Below, piece by piece: positions 36,431-44,805 of a DNA stretch of 62,555 nucleotides (positions are counted from its first letter, which is position 1; each line of letters opens with the position of its first letter). A program made the position numbers and the translations under genes. A model generated the notes under the pieces. The model was not told the origin of the DNA. It made no database searches and worked only from the letters and a program-made list of their open reading frames with translations. The stretch comes from Planctomycetota bacterium (GTDB taxonomy: Bacteria > Planctomycetota > UBA1135 > GCA-002748355), in NCBI GenBank assembly GCA_002685965.1, contig NYZE01000144.1:1-62555 (forward strand), in the 5' to 3' direction.

Positions 36431-37129
36431 ATGCAGGTGGGGTTGTTCGTTCCATGCTTCGTCGACGAGCTCTGGCCGCGAGCGGCGCGGGCTGCCGTGG
36501 AGGTCATGGAGGCGCTCGGCTACGAACCGGGCATTGGTAAGGCCGCTTGCTGTGGTCAGGTGCTCGCCAACGCCGGTGATCGGCCAGGGGCCGAAGCCGT
36601 CCGTGCGGTCTGGGCCAGCGATCACCGCCGCTTCGAGACGGTGCTGGTGCTGTCGGCAAGTTGTTGCGGTCACCTGCGGACGGGCGCGCCTGATCGTGTG
36701 CCAGTGGGCCAAACGCCAGCGGACGAAGCCCCGCGCGTGCGTGAGTTCTGTGAGTGGCTGGTCGAGTGCGCCCCGGCGGAGTTTCCTGCCCGAGTCGATC
36801 GGCGCCTCGCATTGCATCCGTCATGTTCTGCACTGCGCGAAACCGGCACGGCGGAGGCAACGCGCGAGGTGCTGCGACGCATCCCTGGCCTCGAGATCGT
36901 TGACCCGTCCCGTCCCGACGAGTGTTGTGGCTTCGGCGGTACTTTCGCGACGGAGTTTTCGGAGCTGTCCGTCGAGATGGGCGCGAGCAAGGTGCGCGAT
37001 CTTCTGACGAACGGCGTCGACGGCGTCGTCTCCGCTGACTGCTCATGTTTACTGCACCTCGCGGCCCTCGCGCCCCAGCATGTTCCCTTCTTCCACGTCG
37101 CAGAACTCTGTCGGGAAGCGATTGCGTGA
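36431..37129 (+). CDS. lutA: Lactate utilisation protein A, CCG-domain Fe-S protein
   Basis: 232 aa, close to the usual LutA/LldE length. Cysteine-rich CCG motifs that bind an Fe-S cluster and link to heterodisulfide-reductase-like proteins are clear: ACCGQVLAN (40-42), SASCCGHL (78-80), HPSCSALR and DECCGFGGTFA. With LutB and LutC it oxidises L-lactate to pyruvate. The start at 36431 removes an upstream extension unrelated to the family. It overlaps the next gene as GTGA. Confidence 0.93.
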   Translation: MQVGLFVPCFVDELWPRAARAAVEVMEALGYEPGIGKAACCGQVLANAGDRPGAEAVRAVWASDHRRFETVLVLSASCCGHLRTGAPDRVPVGQTPADEAPRVREFCEWLVECAPAEFPARVDRRLALHPSCSALRETGTAEATREVLRRIPGLEIVDPSRPDECCGFGGTFATEFSELSVEMGASKVRDLLTNGVDGVVSADCSCLLHLAALAPQHVPFFHVAELCREAIA

Positions 37130-39048
37130 GTAGCGATCTGGCGACCAAGTTCGCGGCCGTGCTGCGCCGCACGGACTTCGTGGAGCGCCACGAACAGGCT
37201 GTGCGTTACAAGGCGAAGAAGCGAGACGAGACGATCGCGCTGATTCCGCGCTGGAACGAGCGACGCGCCCGCGCCCGCGAGTTCAAGGCGTCGGCCCGCG
37301 CCGACCTGCCGCGGCTCATCCAGATGTTCAGCGCCCGCGCCGCAGAGTGCGGGGTTCGTGTTTGGACGGCGGCGACGGCGCACGAAGCCAACGAGATCGT
37401 CTTACGCATTTCGCGTTCGCATGGGGTGGAACGGGTCGCCAAGTCCAAGTCGATGACGACGGAGGAATGCGGGCTAAACTCCTTCCTAGAGCAGCACGGC
37501 ATCTCGGTGACCGACACCGACCTCGGCGAGCGAATCGTGCAGATGTTCGAAGAGCCGCCGAGCCACATCGTTACGCCGTGCATCCACCGCAGTCGCGAGG
37601 AGATCGGTGAGCTGTTCGCGCAACATGGCATGTGCGAACCGGGAGAGACGGATCCGACTCGGTTGACAGAGGCGGCGCGGCGAGCGCTGCGTTCGTTGTT
37701 CCTGGGCGCTGATCTCGGGATCACCGGTGCCAACTTTCTCGTCGCCGAGACCGGAACGGTTGTCGTGATCGAGAACGAAGCCAACTCGTTGCTCGGGACG
37801 AGTCTGTCGCGCGTCCACATCGTTGTCGCTGGCATTGACAAGCTGATCGAACGCATACCGCAGCTCGCGACCTTCCTGACCGTGCTGCCACCGAGCTCTA
37901 CCGGGCAGCGACTGACGACCTACGCGACGCACTACACGGGGCCACTATTGGCGAGCGAAGCCGAGCGCGCGGCCGGCCTCGGCGATCACGAGTTGCACAT
38001 CGTGCTGCTCGACAACGGTCGCAGTGGTCTGGTCGGTACACCGGCGGAAGAGGCGCTCGCGTGCATCCGGTGCGGCGCGTGTCTCAATGTTTGCCCGGTG
38101 TATCGCCGCGTCGGCGGCCACGCCTACGACTGGGTCTACCCCGGGCCGATTGGCACCGTGCTAGCGCCCGGACTCGTTGGGCGCGACGAGTGGGTCAAAG
38201 CGTCGTCCTTGTGCGGTGCGTGCACCGAGGTCTGCCCGGTCGGCATCGACCTGGCCCGACACATCCACGACTGGCGTGGTGAGCTGCGCGGCCAGGGGCG
38301 GCTGGCCAACCCGCTGCCTCCGGGGATGGCCTTTCTGTTGCGCAAACCGGCCCTTTGGCGCGGCTCGCTCTCAGTGCTACGCCGGCTCGGCCCCGTCGCT
38401 GCCGCCGTCGCGCGGCGCACGCGGTGGGCCAAGCAATGGTCGGCCGGTGGCGCGCGTCGTCTGCCCGAGATCCCGTCGCAGACGTTTCGTCAGTGGTGGA
38501 CGGCGCGGCCGGCACCAGTGATTTCCCCGACCGTGGTGCCGGGTTCGATTCCGGTACCCGAGCAACGAACTGTCGTCGAGACTCGCGACCTAGAAACGCA
38601 GTTCGTCGAGGCCTTGCAGGAGGCCGGTGGTGAGCTGATTGGCGTCGATGCTCTGCCGCAGTTGGTGGCAACGCGTCGTGCCGCGGGCGTGCTCACTTCG
38701 CTCGGAGTCGAGAGTGGGCTCGCGCCGGTGACCAAGCTCGACCTCGACGGTGTGCCGTGGCTCGCAGCAACTGCTCGCCGCCGTATCGCTTGGCCGGGCA
38801 CTCTGTGGGTTGACTTCGACGACTTGGATTCGCGCGCGCAGCTCGTTCTTCCGGAAGGTCTCGTGCTGCTTGTGCCGGCTGTTGAACTCGTCGGAACTCT
38901 CGACGAGCACTACGAGTTGATGGCCGCGGATGCGATGCCGCGCTGTGGGACCTTCGTGACTGGCCCGAGCAAGACGGCGGACATCGAACAGGCGCTGGTG
39001 TTCGGGGCGCACGGGCCGCGCCGGCTGCTGGTGCTTCCGCTGCCATAG
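37126..39048 (+). CDS. LutB-LutC fusion, iron-sulfur lactate utilisation protein
   Basis: 640 aa from GTG 37126, which overlaps the lutA stop. Residues 1-460 are LutB: a LUD domain (GVERVAKSKSMTTEECGLN and GANFLVAETGTVVVIENE) followed by two 4Fe-4S motifs, CIRCGACLNVC (313-323) and CGACTEVC (363-370). After a Pro-rich linker (about 470-500) the last 140-150 residues resemble LutC (LUD fold) but are shorter than stand-alone LutC. LutB is normally about 470 aa, so the length supports fusion. Together with LutA this gives a complete LutABC lactate dehydrogenase, likely peripheral to the membrane. The electron acceptor is unknown. Confidence 0.86.
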   Translation: MSSDLATKFAAVLRRTDFVERHEQAVRYKAKKRDETIALIPRWNERRARAREFKASARADLPRLIQMFSARAAECGVRVWTAATAHEANEIVLRISRSHGVERVAKSKSMTTEECGLNSFLEQHGISVTDTDLGERIVQMFEEPPSHIVTPCIHRSREEIGELFAQHGMCEPGETDPTRLTEAARRALRSLFLGADLGITGANFLVAETGTVVVIENEANSLLGTSLSRVHIVVAGIDKLIERIPQLATFLTVLPPSSTGQRLTTYATHYTGPLLASEAERAAGLGDHELHIVLLDNGRSGLVGTPAEEALACIRCGACLNVCPVYRRVGGHAYDWVYPGPIGTVLAPGLVGRDEWVKASSLCGACTEVCPVGIDLARHIHDWRGELRGQGRLANPLPPGMAFLLRKPALWRGSLSVLRRLGPVAAAVARRTRWAKQWSAGGARRLPEIPSQTFRQWWTARPAPVISPTVVPGSIPVPEQRTVVETRDLETQFVEALQEAGGELIGVDALPQLVATRRAAGVLTSLGVESGLAPVTKLDLDGVPWLAATARRRIAWPGTLWVDFDDLDSRAQLVLPEGLVLLVPAVELVGTLDEHYELMAADAMPRCGTFVTGPSKTADIEQALVFGAHGPRRLLVLPLP

Positions 39049-39080
39049 GCTAGGCTGCCGGCAGCCCGACGGAGAACACG

Positions 39081-39179
39081 ATGACAACCAACCTCGCACT
39101 CGTCGCCGGCCTCACAGCGCACACGCTCATGTCGACCAAAGAGCCATACAAGTCGTTCTTGGGCGGCTACACCAGGTAG
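39081..39179 (+). CDS. Possible small protein, 32 aa
   Basis: A 32-codon ORF (MTTNLALVAGLTAHTLMS...) with a good Shine-Dalgarno-like GGAGAA 5 nt upstream of its ATG, lying between lutBC and the sulfatase and ending 12 nt before the sulfatase start. No family is recognised. It could be a leader peptide coupling translation to the sulfatase, or chance. Very uncertain. Confidence 0.25.
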   Translation: MTTNLALVAGLTAHTLMSTKEPYKSFLGGYTR

Positions 39180-39191
39180 CTGTCGAACCCA

Positions 39192-41075
39192 GTGCTGGCC
39201 CTCCTCTGTACGGTCGCAGTCGTCGCGGCGCAGCCGCCCGCAGCCCAGGACGAGGTTGCGCAGGAGCGGTCGGTCGAGACCAACCGGCCGAACATCCTCT
39301 GGATCACGTGCGAGGATATCTCGGCGCACCTCGGTTCGTACGGCTGCGCTGACGCGATCACGCCAGCACTCGATCGCCTCGCCGCCGAAGGCGTGCGCTA
39401 CAGCCAGGCCTTCGCGCCGATCGGCGTCTGCGCGCCGGCGCGTTCGTGCTTGATCACGGGCATGTACCCGAACTCGATCGGCACGCAGCACATGCGCTGT
39501 CGTGGCCGCTGGCCTGCCGGGGTGCGCGGGTTTCCGGCCTGGCTGCGTGACACGGGCTACTTCACGAGCAACCGGCGCAAGACCGACTACAACTTGCCGG
39601 TGCCGCAAGACGCGTGGGATCGCAACGGCGGCAAAGCACATTGGCGCCAGCGCAAGGCCGGCCAGCCCTTCTTCAGCGTCATCAACTTCACGACGACACA
39701 CGAGAGTGGCATTCGGCTGGCGAGCAATCGCTTCGCCAAGCGCACGAGTCAGCTGGCGCCACACGAGCGTCGTGACCCGACCAGCATCGCCATCCCTCCA
39801 TACCATCCCGACCTGCCCGCGGTGCGCCGCGACTGGGCCAACTACCACGAGCTCATAACGGCGCTCGACAAGCAAGTGGCCGAGGTGGTCGAGCAGCTCG
39901 CTGACGACGGGCTCGCTGACGATACGATCGTCTTCTTCTTCTCGGATCACGGCGCCGGCATGCCGCGCAGCAAGCGCTGGTTGTTCGACTCGGGCATGCA
40001 CGTTCCGTTGATCGTGCGCTTCGGCAAGAATGTGGCACATCTCGCACCGAGCGGCGCGGGAACGACGAGCAAACGGCTCGTGAGCTTTGTCGATTTCGCC
40101 GCGACCGTGCTCAGTCTCGGCGGCGTCGAGGTTCCCGACTACATGCAGGGCGTTCCCTTCCTCGGCGCATCGCAGAGCGCGCCACGCCGCTACGTTCACG
40201 GTTTCCGTGGTCGCATGGACGAACGCTTCGACATGCAGCGAGCGGTTCGCGACGAGCGTTACAAGTACATTCGCAACTTCCGCCCGCACCGCAGGTGGGC
40301 GCAGCACATCGACTACATGTGGCAGATGCCGACGATGCGTGCGTGGCAGCGACTCATGCAGGAAGGGAGAGGCACGACCGAGCAACGACGGTTCTTTGCG
40401 ACCAAGCCGATCGAGGAACTCTACGACACCTGGGCCGACCCGCACGAGTTGAACAACCTGGCTGCACGTCCGGACCACGCGCTTTCGCTTATCCGATTGC
40501 GCGGGGAGCTTGCGCGGTGGATGCACCAGGTCGTCGACCTCGGCTTGCTGCCCGAGGCGGAGCTTCGCCGTCGCTATGCCGGGCGCTCCGAGTACGACGC
40601 CGTGCGAGCAGACCCGGCGTCCTATCCGCTTGCAGAGCTTTTGGACGCGGCTCGTCTCGTCGATCCCGCTGCGAGCGACGGCGGGGACGTCGATAACCGA
40701 CTGCATGCGCTGATCGTGCACGCCGACCCCGCGATGCGCTGGTGGGGTTGGACCGCGATTGCCGCGCGAGTCCAATCGTCGAGCAAGAGTTGGATCGAGT
40801 CGGCGAGAAAAGCGCTCACCGACCCCTCGCCGACCGTGCGCATCGCGGCAGCCGAAGCCCTGTGCCGCCTCGGCCATCCCAGCGAGACGCTGCCAACGTT
40901 GCTGGCTGCAACTCACGGGGAGAGCGAGTGGGATGCTCTACGTGCGCTGACGCTCGCAGACCGGCTCGATGGTGCTGCCGAGTCGATGCGCACGGTGTTC
41001 GAGAAGCTCGCGGCGTCAAAGACCAAGTACTTGGCGCGCGTGGCCAAGAAGGCGCTGGCCGATCTCGACCGCTAG
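39192..41075 (+). CDS. Secreted type I sulfatase
   Basis: 627 aa starting at GTG 39192 with a signal peptide (LALLCTVAVVAAQ). The alkaline-phosphatase-fold sulfatase domain has RPNILWITCEDIS (metal site) and the modification motif CAPARS, whose C80 would become formylglycine. FFFSDHGAGMPRSKRW supplies metal and substrate ligands. The C-terminal 110 residues look like HEAT-type helices (PTVRIAAAEALCRLG). Hydrolyses sulfate esters, probably on sulfated polysaccharides; the substrate is unknown. A sulfatase-maturing enzyme is required but not in the window. An intrinsic-terminator-like hairpin follows. Confidence 0.93.
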   Translation: MLALLCTVAVVAAQPPAAQDEVAQERSVETNRPNILWITCEDISAHLGSYGCADAITPALDRLAAEGVRYSQAFAPIGVCAPARSCLITGMYPNSIGTQHMRCRGRWPAGVRGFPAWLRDTGYFTSNRRKTDYNLPVPQDAWDRNGGKAHWRQRKAGQPFFSVINFTTTHESGIRLASNRFAKRTSQLAPHERRDPTSIAIPPYHPDLPAVRRDWANYHELITALDKQVAEVVEQLADDGLADDTIVFFFSDHGAGMPRSKRWLFDSGMHVPLIVRFGKNVAHLAPSGAGTTSKRLVSFVDFAATVLSLGGVEVPDYMQGVPFLGASQSAPRRYVHGFRGRMDERFDMQRAVRDERYKYIRNFRPHRRWAQHIDYMWQMPTMRAWQRLMQEGRGTTEQRRFFATKPIEELYDTWADPHELNNLAARPDHALSLIRLRGELARWMHQVVDLGLLPEAELRRRYAGRSEYDAVRADPASYPLAELLDAARLVDPAASDGGDVDNRLHALIVHADPAMRWWGWTAIAARVQSSSKSWIESARKALTDPSPTVRIAAAEALCRLGHPSETLPTLLAATHGESEWDALRALTLADRLDGAAESMRTVFEKLAASKTKYLARVAKKALADLDR

Positions 41076-41130
41076 GGGTCACCCCACCAGCCTCGTTGAT
41101 CGGCCCAGCGCGGACTGAGAAGAGGTGGGC

Positions 41131-41164
41131 AAAGCCGTTGCGGTCGACCTCGACGCGGCTTTTT
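41131..41164 (+). terminator. Probable intrinsic terminator after the sulfatase
   Basis: AAAGCCG (41131-41137) pairs with CGGCTTT (41156-41162), and the run of five T begins at 41160. The inner part can pair further around GTCGAC. It lies 56 bp after the sulfatase stop on the + strand. Confidence 0.6.
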
Positions 41165-41177
41165 CCTCGAGCCTGGC

Positions 41178-41199
41178 CAACATCGTCAGGACGATGTTG
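41178..41199. repeat. Perfect 10-bp inverted repeat
   Basis: CAACATCGTC (41178-41187) and GACGATGTTG (41190-41199) are exact reverse complements separated by AG. It lies in the same intergenic region as the terminator and the 25-bp palindrome at 41292. Function unknown. Confidence 0.85.
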
Positions 41200-41291
41200 T
41201 ATGCCCAGTCCTGGCCTGCCGCCTGCGCGGCGTTGTGCCCGGGCCCGGCCAGCCCTACGAGAGGGCAACGGACGACGAGCAAGACTCAGTG

Positions 41292-41316
41292 GTCCACGGT
41301 GTCTGACACCGTGGAC
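41292..41316. repeat. 25-bp palindrome, REP-like
   Basis: GTCCACGGTGTC (41292-41303) and GACACCGTGGAC (41305-41316) are perfect reverse complements around a single T. The element sits 23 bp upstream of the pseudouridine synthase start. Its GGTGTC-GACACC core is of the kind found as dispersed REP-type palindromes in some bacteria, but only one copy was noticed in this window, so that class is a suggestion. Confidence 0.8.
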
Positions 41317-41339
41317 AAGCAGACCTGCCCGGAAGAGAC

Positions 41340-42251
41340 ATGAAAAAGAAGCCGAAGGCCAAGCGAGTGGTGGGCAGGCGTCCAACTGGGGCGCCGCGGA
41401 CCCCGAAGAAGCGGCCCGCGACGCGAGTGAAGCCCACGGAGGCCAAAGCGCCGAAGGGCTCGATTTGGTCGGACGTGCTCAAGACGGCCCAGGAGGAGCC
41501 GCGTACGGATGCAGGGCTGGTCCGCCTCAACGCGTATTTGGCGCGGTGCGGAGCCGCGTCTCGGCGCGGCTCGGATGAGCTGATTTCCGAGCGTCGCGTC
41601 ACGATCAACGGCGAGACCATCACCAGCCTCGGCGTCAAGGTAGACCCCCTGCGCGACACGGTCGCCGTCGACGGGGAGGCGCTCAAGCCCGAGAAGCCGG
41701 TCTACGTTCTCTTGCACAAACCCAAGGGGGTCGTGTGCACGAACTCGCCGCGCGAGCAGAAGCAGCGCGCGATCGACCTCTTGATTGGCGTCAAGGGGCG
41801 CGTGTTCCCGGTCGGACGGCTCGACGCCGACTCAGAAGGCCTCCTGATCCTGACCAACGATGGGGGGTTTGCTGACCGTCTCATGCACCCGCGCTACGGC
41901 GTGCCGAAGGTCTACAAGGCAACTCTGCGCGGTCGCATCGACCCGAAGACCACCGACAAGGCGCGTGGTGGAGTGTGGCTCGCCGAGGGCCGCACCGGCA
42001 CTGCGCGAATCGCTGTCAAACGACGCACCAAAGACCGCAGCTTCGTCGAGGTGACGATCCGCGAAGGCAGGAACCGAGAGATCCGTCGGGTGTTCGCCGG
42101 TCTCGGCTTTCCGGTGATCAAGCTCGAGCGGCTACGCATTGGCCGCCTCACGCTGCGCGGCCTTGGCCGTGGCAAATGGCGCTTCTTGACGCGTGGGGAA
42201 GTGCGCGATCTGTTGGCCACGGCGGGTGAGAACGAGGCAGCCACCCTGTAG
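41340..42251 (+). CDS. RsuA/RluB-family rRNA pseudouridine synthase
   Basis: 303 aa. A basic N-terminal extension (about 1-50) precedes an S4 RNA-binding domain (VRLNAYLARCGAASRRGSDE and VTINGETI) and the catalytic domain with the active-site Asp in GRLDADSEGLLILTNDG. IREGRNREIRRVFAGLGF is the typical C-terminal landmark. Modifies uridine in 23S (RluB-like) or 16S (RsuA-like) rRNA. KPKGVVCTNSPREQ followed by IDLL favours RluB-like, but this is not decisive. Confidence 0.9.
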   Translation: MKKKPKAKRVVGRRPTGAPRTPKKRPATRVKPTEAKAPKGSIWSDVLKTAQEEPRTDAGLVRLNAYLARCGAASRRGSDELISERRVTINGETITSLGVKVDPLRDTVAVDGEALKPEKPVYVLLHKPKGVVCTNSPREQKQRAIDLLIGVKGRVFPVGRLDADSEGLLILTNDGGFADRLMHPRYGVPKVYKATLRGRIDPKTTDKARGGVWLAEGRTGTARIAVKRRTKDRSFVEVTIREGRNREIRRVFAGLGFPVIKLERLRIGRLTLRGLGRGKWRFLTRGEVRDLLATAGENEAATL

Positions 42252-42261
42252 CCTTGGCCCG

Positions 42262-43554
42262 ATGACCGCGACCGACACGCTGCCTGTCCGCGGCCTCATG
42301 CGCGACGTCACGCACGAGGTTTTAGACAACGGGCTGCGTGTCTTCCTCGTGGAATCGCGCGAGCTGCCCGTGGTTTCGCACATGATCTGGTACACGGTCG
42401 GCGCGCGCGATGAACGTACCGGCGAGACCGGGCTCTCGCACTTCCTCGAACACATGATGTTCAAGGGCACGGCGGACTACCCGAAGGGCACGATCGATGC
42501 GATCACGGCCCGGCTCGGTGGACACAACAACGCGTTCACGGACAGCGACTGCACGGCTTACTACTTCAACCTGAAGAGCGATCGTTGGACCGAAGCACTC
42601 GCAATCGAAGCGAGTCGCATGCAGGGCTGCTTGCTGGATCAGGTGGAGTTCGAGTCCGAGAAGAAGGTCGTCATCGAAGAGCTGCAGATGGGCGAGGATG
42701 AGCCCTGGCGCCCGCTCTGGCAAGGTGTCGAGTCGATGGCCTTTCGCGTGCATCCATACCGCCACCCGATCATCGGTTGGCGTGAGGAGTTGGAGCGCTT
42801 GCAGCGCGACACGATGGAAGGCTACTACCGGCGCCACTACACGCCCGACCGAGCGGTCCTCGTCGTCGTCGGAGACATCGATGCAAGCGAGGGGATGGCG
42901 CGCATTCAGGAGCAGCTCGGCGGCATTCCGCGCGCACCGGCGCCGCGCGCCGACGTCCTGCAGGAGCCGCCGCAGACCGGCGAGCGTCGGATCACTGTCC
43001 GCTTCAATGGCAACATGGTCCGCTGTGCGATTGCCTGGCACACCTGCAAGGTCGGCGACCGAGCGGATCCGGTCCTCGACCTCGCGAGTCAGCTGTTGTC
43101 CGGTGGCAAGGCGGCACGTCTCTACCGACACTTGATCCAGGGGCGCGAGATCGCTGCCGAGGTGCAGGCCTACAACGAAGCTCGGCTCGACCCCGGACTG
43201 TTCTGGGTGATCGCCGAAGGCAAGCCGCAGACAAAGCCCGAGGATCTGGAGGCCGCGATTCTCGAGGAGATCAACCGGTTCGCCAGCGAGGGTCCCACAG
43301 CACGTGAGCTCAAGCGTGCACGCAAACAGATCCTGACGTCGTTCTGGTTCGACCTGGAGACGGTGCAGAGCCAGGCCATGCGGCTCGGTCGCTACGAAGC
43401 GACGTGTGAGGACGGTTGGAAAGTGTTGCAGGACTACCCGGCTCAGCTCGAAACGATCACCGCCAAGGAGATTCGCGACACGGTGAAGCGCTTCCTGCAC
43501 GACGACAACAAGACGACGGGCTGGTCGCTGCCGCGGAACGGATCGAACAGTTGA
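42262..43554 (+). CDS. M16-family zinc peptidase, catalytic subunit
   Basis: 430 aa. The inverted zinc motif HFLEH (H60, E63, H64) lies in GLSHFLEHMMFKGT, with the downstream acidic ligand region ESEKKVVIEELQM. This is the processing-peptidase-like M16B arrangement, in which an active subunit pairs with an inactive one. The next gene encodes the inactive partner and overlaps its stop. The start at ATG 42262 lies 10 bp after the pseudouridine synthase. Cytoplasmic or periplasmic location is unclear because no signal peptide is evident. Confidence 0.93.
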   Translation: MTATDTLPVRGLMRDVTHEVLDNGLRVFLVESRELPVVSHMIWYTVGARDERTGETGLSHFLEHMMFKGTADYPKGTIDAITARLGGHNNAFTDSDCTAYYFNLKSDRWTEALAIEASRMQGCLLDQVEFESEKKVVIEELQMGEDEPWRPLWQGVESMAFRVHPYRHPIIGWREELERLQRDTMEGYYRRHYTPDRAVLVVVGDIDASEGMARIQEQLGGIPRAPAPRADVLQEPPQTGERRITVRFNGNMVRCAIAWHTCKVGDRADPVLDLASQLLSGGKAARLYRHLIQGREIAAEVQAYNEARLDPGLFWVIAEGKPQTKPEDLEAAILEEINRFASEGPTARELKRARKQILTSFWFDLETVQSQAMRLGRYEATCEDGWKVLQDYPAQLETITAKEIRDTVKRFLHDDNKTTGWSLPRNGSNS

Positions 43555-44795
43555 AGCTCCATGTTCGGCGGCGGCGGCTCCGCAGTGGTTTGACGCTCTT
43601 GGCCGCGCAGACACGTGCGGCACCGACGCTGGCCGTCGCATGTTCGTTCGAGATCAATCAGTTGAACGAGCGGCCGCAGGACGCAGGAATCGCCAACCTA
43701 GTCGGCGACACGCTGGACGAGGGGACCGAACGTTGGTCGGGCGACGAACTTGCGGAGTTGGTCGAGGGCCTCGGTGGCTACTTGCGCGTCGGCGCCAATG
43801 GCGCGGCGCTGCAAGTGGCGGCGCACGACGCCAAGCAAGCGGTCGCCATCCTGAAGGAAGTCGCGCTGCGGCCGAAGTTCCCGGCCAAGGCCTTCAGACG
43901 GGCGCGCGCGCTGACAATCTCCGACCTCGAGTCCGAGCTCGATGACCCGCGTGCCGTAGCTGGTAAGCGGTTCCGCGCGCTCGTCTACGGCGACCACCCG
44001 TACGCACGCGAGCCCAAGGGCAGTATCGAGACGCTCGATTCATTGACGCCAGCCAAGCTAAAGCGCTTCCACGAGAAGTGGTACACGCCGGACAACGCCC
44101 TGTGTGTCGCGGTCGGAGCCGAGGACCCTGAAGCCCTCTTGGATCTGCTCGAGAAGACGTTCAAATCGTGGAAGGGCGAGGTCGCGCCGGTGTCCGAGGC
44201 ACCGGAGCTGTTGCGACCGAACGGGGTCGTCGCCGAACACATCGTCTACGACCGCGCGCAGGTGCAGGTCTTCCTCGGTCATGCCGGGATCAGACGCTCG
44301 CACCCCGACTACTATCGCTTGATGGTCATGGACCACGTGCTCGGCACGGGTCCCGGCTTCACGAGTCGTATCGCCCGTTCGTTGCGTGATGAACAGGGTC
44401 TCTGCTATGCGGTCGGCGCTGGCATCACGGGTTCGGCCGGCCGCGAGCCGGGCATGTTCCAGGCCTATATCGGGACTTCGCCCGGCCAGGAGGAGACCGC
44501 GATCGACGGCTTCCTGACCGAGATGCGACGCATTCGCATGGAGTCCCCGACTGAGCCCGAACTGGCCGACGTGAAGGCGTACCTGACCGGTTCGTATGTC
44601 TGGGCCATGGAGCGTAACGCCAACCTCGCCAACTTCCTCGTGCGCGCCGAGCGCTTCGACCTCGGCGATGACTTCGTCGAACGGTTCCCCGACTTCGTCA
44701 ACTCGGTCACGGTCGACGAAGTGCGAGCCGTTGCCGAGGAACACCTGGACCCGGACAACTACTACCTGGTGACGCTCGGGCCGAAGGCGGCGTGA
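43551..44795 (+). CDS. M16-family peptidase, non-catalytic subunit
   Basis: 414 aa from a TTG at 43551 that overlaps the previous stop (TTGA). At the position of the zinc motif it reads GIANLVGDTLDEG, without HxxEH, so it cannot bind zinc there. It keeps the partner-subunit substrate-binding Arg/Tyr segment SRIARSLRDEQGLCYAV. It should form a heterodimer with the upstream subunit, as in known M16B pairs. Confidence 0.92.
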   Translation: MKLHVRRRRLRSGLTLLAAQTRAAPTLAVACSFEINQLNERPQDAGIANLVGDTLDEGTERWSGDELAELVEGLGGYLRVGANGAALQVAAHDAKQAVAILKEVALRPKFPAKAFRRARALTISDLESELDDPRAVAGKRFRALVYGDHPYAREPKGSIETLDSLTPAKLKRFHEKWYTPDNALCVAVGAEDPEALLDLLEKTFKSWKGEVAPVSEAPELLRPNGVVAEHIVYDRAQVQVFLGHAGIRRSHPDYYRLMVMDHVLGTGPGFTSRIARSLRDEQGLCYAVGAGITGSAGREPGMFQAYIGTSPGQEETAIDGFLTEMRRIRMESPTEPELADVKAYLTGSYVWAMERNANLANFLVRAERFDLGDDFVERFPDFVNSVTVDEVRAVAEEHLDPDNYYLVTLGPKAA

Positions 44796-44805
44796 GTTCC
44801 GCTCA

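Noticed and set aside
38538..38556. tRNA T-arm-like GGGTTCGATTCC inside lutBC
   Set aside because: No acceptor stem or anticodon arm can be placed around it, and it is in the coding sequence of the Pro-rich linker.
38910..40916. 668-codon open frame on the minus strand
   Set aside because: It lies opposite lutBC and the sulfatase, and the translation is Arg/His-rich with no domain.
41125..41343. 72-codon frame in the intergenic region before the pseudouridine synthase
   Set aside because: It runs through the terminator and both inverted repeats and has no convincing ribosome-binding site or family.
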